From assembly GCA_038323315.1 (NCBI GenBank), contig JBBQGU010000263.1:1-5639 (forward strand): a DNA stretch of 5,639 bases, written 5' to 3'. The position numbers were made by a program, and so were the translations under genes. Shown one piece after another: positions 1 through 5,376 of the stretch (positions are counted from its first letter, which is position 1; each line of letters begins with the position of its first letter). The notes under the pieces are model-generated. The model saw only the letters and a program-made list of their open reading frames with translations. It ran no database searches and was not told the origin of the DNA. The stretch is from Stagnihabitans sp038323315 (GTDB taxonomy: Bacteria; Pseudomonadota; Alphaproteobacteria; Rhodobacterales; Rhodobacteraceae).

Positions 1-1
1 G

Positions 2-958
2 ACCGACATCAAGGGCAAGATCGTGTCGGCGCAGGAAGAGAACATGGACCGCGACAAGCTGCAAACCGATATCGATGCCTTGAAAAGCCAGATCGATTCG
101 GTTGTGGGCGCAGCACAGTTCAACGGGCTGAATCTGGTCAACAACAGTACGTCAGTCAACATCCTGTCATCGCTGGACCGCGCAAGCGACGGCACCGTGA
201 CCGCGTCCCAGATCACCGTGACGGGGCAGGATCTGTCAACCGGCGGCTATGTGTCGAAGGCAGTTTTCGGTGCCACCACGAATGGTGTCTCGGCCGGATT
301 TGATACGGCAGGCTCTTTCATCGACGCCGCCGGGACGGGCACGATCGCGTTCGATACGGCAGCCACGTTTGCGCAAGGTGACCGGATCTCGATCAGTGTC
401 GCGGGCAAGTCCACCAGCTATACGGTGACTGCGGCCGACGAGGCTGCGACTTCGCCCGCAGATCTGGTCGCAGTGGGCCTGAAGAAAGCCATCGAAGGAT
501 TGAACATTACCGGCCTGACAGTGGACTATGACCAAGCTACGGCGGGCACCCTCGTCATCACCAACAACACTGTATCCGCTGCTTTGGTCGCCAAGGACAT
601 CAACGTCTCGCTGCAGTTCAACAATGCCGGTTCAGGCGGACTTGGAGCTTTGGACGCGATCAGCGTCTTGACGACGCCCAGTGCAACCACCGCTTTGGGC
701 AACATTGATTCCTTGCTGGATTTGGCGATCAGTGCGGCAACAGAGTTTGGTTCGGTTGGATCGCGCATCGATATCCAGAAGGAATTCGTCGGCAAGCTGA
801 CCGATGCCATGAAAGCCGGTATCGGGTCGCTGGTCGATGCCGACATGGAAGAAGCCTCGGCGCGGTTGCAGGCCTTGCAGGTGCAACAACAGTTGTCCAC
901 GCAGGCCCTGTCGATCGCCAACCAGCAGCCGCAATCGCTGCTGTCGTTGTTCCGGTAA
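2..958 (+). CDS. fliC: Flagellin, filament subunit (5' end cut by window)
   Basis: The protein is the subunit of the flagellar filament, exported through the flagellar type III system and polymerised at the cell surface. The reading frame is open from base 2, giving 318 residues to the TAA. The first visible residues are not a true start; a GTG at 23 lies inside the conserved D1 helix. The N-terminal conserved part ends with AAQFNGLNLV (about residues 37-46). That motif lies near residue 130 in well-known flagellins, so I infer that roughly 90 residues are missing. A Thr/Ser/Ala/Gly-rich variable region follows (about 50-230). The conserved C-terminal D1/D0 helices come last, with GSVGSRIDIQKEF, a Gln-rich helix ending QQQLSTQALSIANQQPQ, and the terminal LLSLFR. 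A GC hairpin sits 10 bases after the stop and flaF begins 74 bases after it. Family assignment is firm; it could be one of several flagellin paralogues. Confidence 0.95.
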   Translation, partial: TDIKGKIVSAQEENMDRDKLQTDIDALKSQIDSVVGAAQFNGLNLVNNSTSVNILSSLDRASDGTVTASQITVTGQDLSTGGYVSKAVFGATTNGVSAGFDTAGSFIDAAGTGTIAFDTAATFAQGDRISISVAGKSTSYTVTAADEAATSPADLVAVGLKKAIEGLNITGLTVDYDQATAGTLVITNNTVSAALVAKDINVSLQFNNAGSGGLGALDAISVLTTPSATTALGNIDSLLDLAISAATEFGSVGSRIDIQKEFVGKLTDAMKAGIGSLVDADMEEASARLQALQVQQQLSTQALSIANQQPQSLLSLFR

Positions 959-968
959 ACAGGACGGG

Positions 969-989
969 CCAGGGGGCAAAGCCCCCTGG
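969..989 (+). terminator. GC-rich stem-loop after fliC, terminator-like
   Basis: A perfect 9-bp inverted repeat, CCAGGGGGC (969-977) and GCCCCCTGG (981-989), is closed by an AAA loop. Two G-U pairs and one G-C pair could extend the base. It lies 10 bases after the flagellin stop, where a terminator or an mRNA 3'-end stabiliser is expected. Only TT follows the stem, so it is not a classic U-tract terminator. It may therefore terminate partially, letting some transcription run into flaF-flbT while leaving abundant fliC message. The fold is seen directly; the function is inferred. Confidence 0.6.
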
Positions 990-1021
990 TTCCTGACGCT
1001 GAACCCCGAGGCATTTACCGT

Positions 1022-1026
1022 AAGGA
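1022..1026 (+). promoter_or_regulatory. Ribosome binding site deciding the flaF TTG start
   Basis: AAGGA lies 6 bases before the TTG at 1033. No ATG or GTG in this frame lies between the flagellin stop and the first conserved FlaF residues. This spacing is the main reason for accepting a TTG start. Confidence 0.7.
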
Positions 1027-1032
1027 AAAATC

Positions 1033-1413
1033 TTGACCGCAGCCACCAGCAATGCACGCGCGGCCTATGGCCGACGCGAAGGCCCCGTTCGCACCAATCG
1101 TTCGCAAGAATACGACCTTCTGGCCCGATGCACGCAACAACTCGCCATGGCCTGGACCAACCGAAAAACCGATTTCGCCTCGCTCGCCGTGGCCCTGACC
1201 GACAATCTGCAACTGTGGTCAACGCTTGCCGCCGATGTTGCCGAAGCGGGCAATGGTCTGCCGGCCCCACTGCGCGCGCAATTGTTCTACCTGTACGAGT
1301 TTACCGCCAGCCACACCCGCGCCGTTCTGGATCAGCGTGGCTCGGTCGAGGTGTTGGTCGACATCAACACCGCCGTCATGCGCGGTTTGCGGGGCGACGG
1401 GGGCGGGACATGA
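1033..1413 (+). CDS. flaF: Flagellar biosynthesis regulator FlaF
   Basis: FlaF is a small cytoplasmic alphaproteobacterial protein needed for flagellin production and secretion. In Caulobacter it works with FlbT and is thought to bind flagellin. The 126-residue product has the usual family length. Family features are the N-terminal NARAAYG (7-13), the helix around YDLLARCTQQLAMAW (27-41), the NLQLW segment (58-62), and the run LPAPLRAQLFYLYEF (76-90) followed by H94. The start is TTG, supported by AAGGA 6 bases upstream. The gene ends in GGGGGCGGGACATGA, where its TGA (1411-1413) overlaps the ATG of flbT. Its distance from fliC and the intervening hairpin suggest lower expression than flagellin. 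The short tail GDGGGT is probably disordered. Confidence 0.93.
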   Translation: MTAATSNARAAYGRREGPVRTNRSQEYDLLARCTQQLAMAWTNRKTDFASLAVALTDNLQLWSTLAADVAEAGNGLPAPLRAQLFYLYEFTASHTRAVLDQRGSVEVLVDINTAVMRGLRGDGGGT

Positions 1414-1820
1414 GCGGCCTTGTCCTGAAGCTGGGTCCCCATGAACGGGTGTTGATCAATGGCGCGGTGGTCGAGAATGGCGACAAGCGGTCACGCCTCG
1501 CAATCATGACGCCCAACGCCAATATCCTGCGCCTGCGCGACGCCATCCACCCGCAAGAGGCGAATACGCCGGTCAAACGGGTCTGCTACATCGCCCAACT
1601 GGTGCTGACGGGCGATGCGACGGCGGATGACACGCGGCAGCAACTGTTGCGGGGGATCGAGCAGTTGAGTCAGGTTTTGACCGACCACGACAGCCGCACA
1701 CAGCTGGGGATCGCCACCAAATCGGTGCTGGACGATCAGCATTATCAGTGTCTGAAAGCCTTGCGATCCCTTTTGCCACGAGAGGAGCGGCTGTTCGCGG
1801 CCGCCGCACAGAAACCGTGA
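1410..1820 (+). CDS. flbT: Flagellin mRNA translation regulator FlbT
   Basis: FlbT is a cytoplasmic post-transcriptional regulator. In Caulobacter it binds the 5' untranslated region of flagellin mRNA and represses its translation or stability until the hook is complete. The 136-residue product shows the family's conserved N-terminal half: LVLKLGPHERVLINGAVVEN (residues 4-23), then ANILRLRDAI (37-46) and the NTPVKRVCYIAQL segment (52-64). The C-terminal half is helical and includes a segment resembling the YQCLKALRSLLPREE (112-126) found in homologues. The ATG overlaps the flaF stop as ATGA, so translation is probably coupled. The frame is open far upstream, but those residues are Arg/Pro-rich shadow of fliC and flaF. 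Whether it represses or activates in this organism cannot be told from sequence. Confidence 0.95.
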   Translation: MSGLVLKLGPHERVLINGAVVENGDKRSRLAIMTPNANILRLRDAIHPQEANTPVKRVCYIAQLVLTGDATADDTRQQLLRGIEQLSQVLTDHDSRTQLGIATKSVLDDQHYQCLKALRSLLPREERLFAAAAQKP

Positions 1821-2632
1821 CCTACACGCCGGTCATCCCCGCCAGCGGCTTTGCCGGATGGGCCATGCTGAAGCGGACCATGGCCAAACAGACAGATGCA
1901 TTTGTGAAATCGCCCGAGATCAGGCGCGACGAAGACTACTTTCGCGCCAATATCGGCAAGATCAACACGGCAGAAGATCTGGTCAAAGACCGCAGGCTCC
2001 TGAAGGTTGCTTTGGGGGCCTTCGGGCTTGAGGCCGATATCAACAACAAGGCGTTTATTCAGAAGGTGTTGGAGAGCAAGACGTTGGACACTTCGTCGCT
2101 GGCCAACAGGTTGGCCGACAAGCAGTACCTGAAACTGGCGACGACCTTTGGATTTGGCGATTTCAAGACGCCCAGCACGAAGATATCCACTTTTCCGAAC
2201 CAGATTCTTGCAGATTACAAGTCGCGCAGTTTCGAGGTGGCGGTGGGCAATCAGGACGGGGATCTGCGATTGGCGATGAATGCCGAACGGGAATTGGTCC
2301 TGCTGGCCAAGAAAACCTCGTCCGAAGATACCAAGTGGTTTGGTATTCTGGGCAATCCGGCGCTGAAGCAGGTGTTTACCAAAGCGCTGGGTCTGCCCAG
2401 CAGCATCAGTGCGGTCGATCTGGATCAACAATTGAAGGTGTTCAAGGAAAAGGCCGATGCGATTTTCGGCAGCAACACCGTCAGCCAGTTCGCCGATACG
2501 GCCAAGGTCGAAACCGTGCTCCGCCGCTTTCTGGTCCGGTCGCAAGCTGAGGCTGTGGTCAGTTCGGTTGGGTCGGGGGCCGCCGCTTTGGCGATGTTGC
2601 AGCAGACCGCCGCCTATATGCGCCAACGGTGA
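1817..2632 (+). CDS. DUF1217-family protein of flagellar locus, function unknown
   Basis: I recognise this as a DUF1217-type protein, a family found in alphaproteobacterial flagellar clusters without an assigned role that I know of. I choose the GTG at 1817, giving 271 residues: it yields the typical beginning (M)TYTPVIPASGFAGWAMLKRT and its G overlaps the flbT TGA as GTGA. A longer frame from 1748 adds only flbT shadow. The N-terminus contains no signal peptide or membrane segment, so the product is probably cytoplasmic or a type III export substrate. It is rich in predicted helix and charged residues. Visible segments are a D/E/R-rich helix (about 32-60), LADKQYLKLATTFGFGDF (99-116), and a C-terminal Ala/Gln helix (about 240-271). 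Coupling to flaF and flbT points to flagellin or hook-filament assembly, but that is inference. It ends 7 bases from the fliI stop. Confidence 0.82.
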   Translation: MTYTPVIPASGFAGWAMLKRTMAKQTDAFVKSPEIRRDEDYFRANIGKINTAEDLVKDRRLLKVALGAFGLEADINNKAFIQKVLESKTLDTSSLANRLADKQYLKLATTFGFGDFKTPSTKISTFPNQILADYKSRSFEVAVGNQDGDLRLAMNAERELVLLAKKTSSEDTKWFGILGNPALKQVFTKALGLPSSISAVDLDQQLKVFKEKADAIFGSNTVSQFADTAKVETVLRRFLVRSQAEAVVSSVGSGAAALAMLQQTAAYMRQR

Positions 2633-2639
2633 CGGGCCC

Positions 2640-3947
2640 CTAGCGCAGGTTCAAGGCGGCGTGCAGGCGGCGGAAGCTGCCAAGGATGCCTTCTTTGGGC
2701 GCATCCTCGGCCAGAAATCCGTCCAAGGCGGGCCAAACCTTGATCGCCTGGTCGATCTGAGGGTCCGAGCCTTTGAAATACAGCCCCGCCTGAATCATCA
2801 ACTCGGCCCGGTCATAGGCACCCAGCAGTTTGCGGGCCAGTGTGATTTCGGCGTTCTGCTCGGGTGTTGCCGCATCGGGCAGCGACCGTGAGACAGAGCG
2901 CAGCAGGTCAATGGCGGGAAAGCGACCACGTTCGGCAATCTTGCGGTCCAGCACGACATGGCCGTCCAGGACGCCGCGCAGGATATCGGCGATGGTTTCC
3001 TCCATATCCGAGCCCGCGACCAGAACTGAGAAGACCGCCGTAATGTCGCCCGAGCCTTCGGCACCAGGACCTGCCCGTTCGGCCCAAGCCATGATCGCGG
3101 GCGCAACCGAGGGGGGATAGCCGCGCAGTGAGGCTTGCTCGCCCCCCGCCAAGGCGACTTCGCGGTGCGCCTCGGCAAAGCGGGTCACCGAATCGGCGAG
3201 CAGCAAGACATGCTGGCCCTGGTCGCGGAAATATTCCGCAACAGCCATGGCAGCCCATGCACATCGGCGGCGTATCAGGGGGGATTGGTCGGAAGTGGCG
3301 GTGACGACGACGGCGCGTTTCATGCCCTCGGTCCCCAAGACACGCTCGATGAATTCGCGCAGTTCGCGGCCACGCTCGCCGATCAGCGCGATCACCACGA
3401 CATCGGAGGAAACGCCGCGCGCAAACTTGCCCAGCAGGGTCGATTTGCCGACACCGGAGCCTGCGAACAGGCCAAGGCGCTGGCCGCGCACCAAGGGCAG
3501 AACCGTGTCGAAGACGGCCACACCCGTCTCAAGCCGCTCGCCAAAGCGGCGGCGCTTGGCGGCGAGGGGGGCTGCGGCAAGCAAGGGCTTCACCTGAGCG
3601 CCACGGTACAGGGGGCGGCCATCCAGCGGGACGCCAAAGGGGTCGATGACGCGGCCGATCCAGCTGTTGTCGGGGGCCAGGCCCGATTGACCGCGCAGGC
3701 GCACGACGGTGCCGATGGCAAGGCCCTCGGCCAGCTGATCGGTCAGGATGGAAATGCTGTCGGTGCGCAGCGATACCACCTCACCCCCAAGGCAGGTGCC
3801 GATTTCGACTCGGTCGCCGAGGGTCGCGACAGTCTCTAACCCGCGAACAGTGACGGTGCCGCGCGCGACCTCGATCACGCGGCCCAGCCGGGTTGTCTGG
3901 GTCACCGTGGCGATTTCCGACACCAATGCGTCAAATACTCCAGCCAA
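2640..3947 (-). CDS. fliI: Flagellar type III export ATPase FliI
   Basis: FliI is the F1-beta-like hexameric ATPase on the cytoplasmic side of the export gate. It hydrolyses ATP to help unload chaperones and feed rod, hook and filament subunits into the channel. The 435-residue product has the usual length (about 440). An N-terminal beta-barrel (about 20-90) is followed by RVIDPFGVPLDG (99-110), the Walker A loop AGSGVGKS (162-169), IGERGRE (189-195) with the likely catalytic Glu191, and Walker B VLLLAD (247-252). RGYPPSV (275-281) and the signature PAIDLLRSVSR (344-354) follow. The TTG start sits 6 bases after AAAAGGAG; the 60-residue upstream extension is shadow of flgB. It is convergent with the DUF1217 gene and divergent from flgB. 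No fliH lies in the window. Divergence from textbook FliI near residues 282-291 and at Thr318 (usually Pro) is noted. Confidence 0.96.
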   Translation of the reverse strand: MAGVFDALVSEIATVTQTTRLGRVIEVARGTVTVRGLETVATLGDRVEIGTCLGGEVVSLRTDSISILTDQLAEGLAIGTVVRLRGQSGLAPDNSWIGRVIDPFGVPLDGRPLYRGAQVKPLLAAAPLAAKRRRFGERLETGVAVFDTVLPLVRGQRLGLFAGSGVGKSTLLGKFARGVSSDVVVIALIGERGRELREFIERVLGTEGMKRAVVVTATSDQSPLIRRRCAWAAMAVAEYFRDQGQHVLLLADSVTRFAEAHREVALAGGEQASLRGYPPSVAPAIMAWAERAGPGAEGSGDITAVFSVLVAGSDMEETIADILRGVLDGHVVLDRKIAERGRFPAIDLLRSVSRSLPDAATPEQNAEITLARKLLGAYDRAELMIQAGLYFKGSDPQIDQAIKVWPALDGFLAEDAPKEGILGSFRRLHAALNLR

Positions 3948-3953
3948 TCGAGT

Positions 3954-3961
3954 CTCCTTTT
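3954..3961 (-). promoter_or_regulatory. Ribosome binding site deciding the fliI TTG start
   Basis: Read on the minus strand, AAAAGGAG lies 6 bases before TTG (3947-3945). This is the strongest Shine-Dalgarno match in the window. It places translation start at MAGVFDALVSE rather than at any of the upstream codons. Confidence 0.75.
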
Positions 3962-3994
3962 GTTCACTGATTACTGTTTCTAAAGGAATCACCC

Positions 3995-4009
3995 TTAAGC
4001 AGTGATGAA
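3995..4009 (+). promoter_or_regulatory. Possible imperfect CtrA-like site
   Basis: TTAA-N7-TGAA matches the alphaproteobacterial CtrA consensus TTAA-N7-TTAA at seven of eight fixed positions. It is centred about 43 bases before the flgB ATG. CtrA controls flagellar genes in many Rhodobacterales, which makes the location sensible. A short degenerate pattern like this can arise by chance, so support is weak. Confidence 0.28.
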
Positions 4010-4044
4010 GCCAGTTGGTGAAACCGGCAAAGGGAGAAACCCTG

Positions 4045-4428
4045 ATGTTCGAAAAGTTAAGTCTGACACGTATGGCCCAGGACCTGGCGGCGCAATCTGC
4101 CGCGCGTCTGGGCCTGATCGCACGCAATGTCGCGCAGGCGGATACGCCCGGCTATAAGGCGGTCGATCTGCCCAGCTTTGCCGACAGCTATCAAGAGCTG
4201 CAGCCGAACGGCATGCACGCCACACGGCCCGGCCACCTGAACGCCCGGTCGCAGATGATGGACCCGGTCGTGCGGCCATCGGCGGGGGAGGCGTCGCCGA
4301 ATGGCAATACCGTCTCGCTGTCGCATGAAATGGTGAAGTCGGTCGATGTCCGCCAGCAGCATGACATGGCGCTGGCGGTGTACAAGAACACGTCGGAGAT
4401 TATCCGCGCCAGCCTGGGGCGTGGCTGA
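4045..4428 (+). CDS. flgB: Flagellar basal-body proximal rod protein FlgB
   Basis: FlgB is a subunit of the proximal rod, the periplasmic drive shaft nearest the MS ring, exported by the type III system without a cleaved signal. The 127-residue product is close to the usual length (about 130). It carries the rod/hook N-terminal motif as IARNVAQADTPGYKAVDLP (residues 25-43) and a C-terminal helix with VSLSHEMVKSVDVRQQHDMA (about 90-109), ending in IIRASLGRG. I choose the ATG at 4045 because AGGGAG lies 8 bases upstream and MFEKLSLTRMAQDL is a natural N-terminus; a TTG at 4015 in frame has no good ribosome site. It opens the rightward operon, and its TGA lies 2 bases before the flgC ATG. Assignment as FlgB rests on the motif, the length and its position before flgC. 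Confidence 0.94.
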   Translation: MFEKLSLTRMAQDLAAQSAARLGLIARNVAQADTPGYKAVDLPSFADSYQELQPNGMHATRPGHLNARSQMMDPVVRPSAGEASPNGNTVSLSHEMVKSVDVRQQHDMALAVYKNTSEIIRASLGRG

Positions 4429-4430
4429 TC

Positions 4431-4811
4431 ATGGCGGACCTTATCACATCGCTTAGCTATTCCGCATCCGGGATGGAGGCGCAGGCCGCACGGTTGCGGC
4501 ACATTTCTGAAAACATATCGAACGCGGATACGCCCGGTTATCGCCGCAAGCTGGTGTCGTTCGAAGAAGATTTGGCCAGTGGAGAGGTCAAGGCCGGCAA
4601 AGTACAGCTCGACAGAGGTCAGCTGGAATCGGTCTATGACCCCGGAAATCCACTGGCCGATGAAACCGGCCACTATGACGGCTCGAATGTCGATCTGGTG
4701 GTCGAGGTCACTGACGCGCGCGAAGCGCAGCGCAGTTATGAGGCGAACCTCAAAATCTTTGATCAGGCACGGCAAATGACCGAAAGCCTGTTCGAACTGT
4801 TGCGGAGATAG
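4431..4811 (+). CDS. flgC: Flagellar basal-body proximal rod protein FlgC
   Basis: FlgC is the second proximal rod protein; it assembles with FlgB and FlgF between the FliE adaptor and the distal rod. The 126-residue product is slightly shorter than enterobacterial FlgC (about 134). The N-terminal rod motif reads LRHISENISNADTPGYRRK (residues 22-40), preceded by the amphipathic SLSYSASGMEAQAARL. The C-terminal block SNVDLVVEVTDAREAQRSYE (about 85-104) and the final helix FDQARQMTESLFELLRR are typical of FlgC and pair with the N-terminal helix in the assembled rod. Only 2 bases separate it from flgB and no strong ribosome site is visible, so reinitiation by ribosomes leaving flgB is likely. 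The fliE ATG follows 8 bases after its stop. Confidence 0.95.
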   Translation: MADLITSLSYSASGMEAQAARLRHISENISNADTPGYRRKLVSFEEDLASGEVKAGKVQLDRGQLESVYDPGNPLADETGHYDGSNVDLVVEVTDAREAQRSYEANLKIFDQARQMTESLFELLRR

Positions 4812-4819
4812 GATCCAGA

Positions 4820-5110
4820 ATGGAAATCAGAACAGCACTTGCCGCTCAGAATTATGCAAAAGCACGCTCGGCTGCGGCACCAGAGCCGCAGCCGGGCTCT
4901 GTCGAAGCGGGGTTTGCGAACCTCGCCCAGACTTTCGCCGAAACCCTGACAAGGGGCGAGGATGTCGCCAAAGCTGCCATGACGGGCAGGGCCGACCCCC
5001 ATGCCCTGGTCGAGGCGCTGGCCTCGTCCAAATCGGCAGTCGACACCGTGGCCACCGTGCGTGACAAGGTGGTCGAGGCGTATCAGGAAATCCTGAGGAT
5101 GCCGGTATGA
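4820..5110 (+). CDS. fliE: Flagellar hook-basal body complex protein FliE
   Basis: FliE forms the junction between the MS ring/export gate and the proximal rod, and is among the first proteins exported. The 96-residue product is near the family's usual length (about 100). The first third (1-30) is Ala/Pro-rich and variable. The middle contains FANLAQTFAETLTRGEDVAK (32-51), and the conserved C-terminal half contains DPHALVEALASSK (59-71) and VRDKVVEAYQEILRMPV (80-96), the hallmark FliE ending. AGGA (4810-4813) overlaps the flgC TAG and lies 6 bases before the ATG. Its own TGA overlaps the fliQ ATG as ATGA. This juxtaposition of the adaptor gene with an export-gate gene matches their physical contact in the basal body. 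Confidence 0.95.
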   Translation: MEIRTALAAQNYAKARSAAAPEPQPGSVEAGFANLAQTFAETLTRGEDVAKAAMTGRADPHALVEALASSKSAVDTVATVRDKVVEAYQEILRMPV

Positions 5111-5373
5111 ATGAGACCCAGCTTTTTGACACGCTGCGCGAGGGGTTGTGGATTTCGGTCCTGATATCCATGCCGTTGCTGACGGTCGGGCTGGTGGTCG
5201 GTCTGGCAGTCGGCCTGTTTCAGGCGTTGACCTCGGTCCAGGAAAACACGCTGACCTTTGTGCCCAAGGTTGCCGCGATGATGGCGGTATTCTGGGTGTC
5301 GATGAGCTTCATGACCTCGACCATCGTGAGCTATTTCACCGGCACCATCGTGCCGCTGATCGCGGGGAGCTGA
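5107..5373 (+). CDS. fliQ: Flagellar export gate protein FliQ
   Basis: FliQ is an inner-membrane component of the FliPQR export gate, through which unfolded flagellar subunits leave the cytoplasm. The 88-residue product has the family's exact usual size. Two hydrophobic hairpin helices are visible at about residues 14-39 and 53-80, joined by the conserved loop FQALTSVQENTLTFVPK (38-54). Pro23 in the first helix and the N-terminal LFDTLREGLW are also family-like. It starts inside the fliE stop codon (ATGA overlap), so the two are probably translated together. fliP and fliR are not in the window. The next gene, flgF, begins 3 bases after its stop. Confidence 0.96.
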   Translation: MNETQLFDTLREGLWISVLISMPLLTVGLVVGLAVGLFQALTSVQENTLTFVPKVAAMMAVFWVSMSFMTSTIVSYFTGTIVPLIAGS

Positions 5374-5376
5374 CGG

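Larger units (their letters stand above)
3948..4044. promoter_or_regulatory. Divergent intergenic region between fliI and flgB
   Basis: These 97 bases separate the start codons of two divergent transcripts, so they should carry both promoters. The region is visibly more AT-rich than the flanking genes. TCACTG (3964-3969) and CAGTGA (4000-4005) form an inverted pair, and the palindrome CTTAAG sits at 3994-3999. The leader toward flgB carries AGGGAG (4031-4036), 8 bases before the ATG. I could not find a convincing sigma-54 or sigma-28 promoter. The role is inferred from orientation. Confidence 0.6.

Noticed and set aside
526..1270. Minus-strand frames opposite fliC and flaF
   Set aside because: Composition is Arg/Ser/Cys-rich, they overlap two firmly identified genes, and no domain is recognisable.
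837..1409. Open frame upstream of flbT that would extend FlbT by 191 residues
   Set aside because: The added residues are Arg/Pro/Cys-rich shadow of fliC and flaF. FlbT homologues begin at the MSGLVLKLG-like start, which overlaps the flaF stop.
1745..2626. Long minus-strand open frame (293 codons) lying almost exactly opposite the DUF1217 gene
   Set aside because: It mirrors a recognised gene in a GC-rich genome, where antisense frames stay open by codon bias. Its product is low-complexity Gly/Arg/Gln/His-rich with no recognisable domain, and its start has no ribosome site.
3135..3839. Plus-strand frame of 234 codons opposite fliI
   Set aside because: It is antisense to the ATPase core, rich in Gly/Asp/Gln/His, and lacks any family resemblance.
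4017..4028. Possible sigma-54 -24/-12 promoter (GG...GC) before flgB
   Set aside because: The gap between GG and GC is 8 bases instead of the required 10, and TGGCAC/TTGC flanks are missing.
4015..4044. Ten-residue extension of FlgB from a TTG
   Set aside because: No ribosome site precedes it, and the ATG at 4045 has AGGGAG at proper spacing.
3948..4127. N-terminal extension of FliI by 60 residues
   Set aside because: It would cross the divergent intergenic region into flgB. The TTG at 3947 has an ideal ribosome site and gives the normal FliI length.
4812..4817. GGATCC palindrome between flgC and fliE
   Set aside because: It is a 6-base palindrome expected by chance; the adjacent AGGA explains the sequence as part of the fliE ribosome site.
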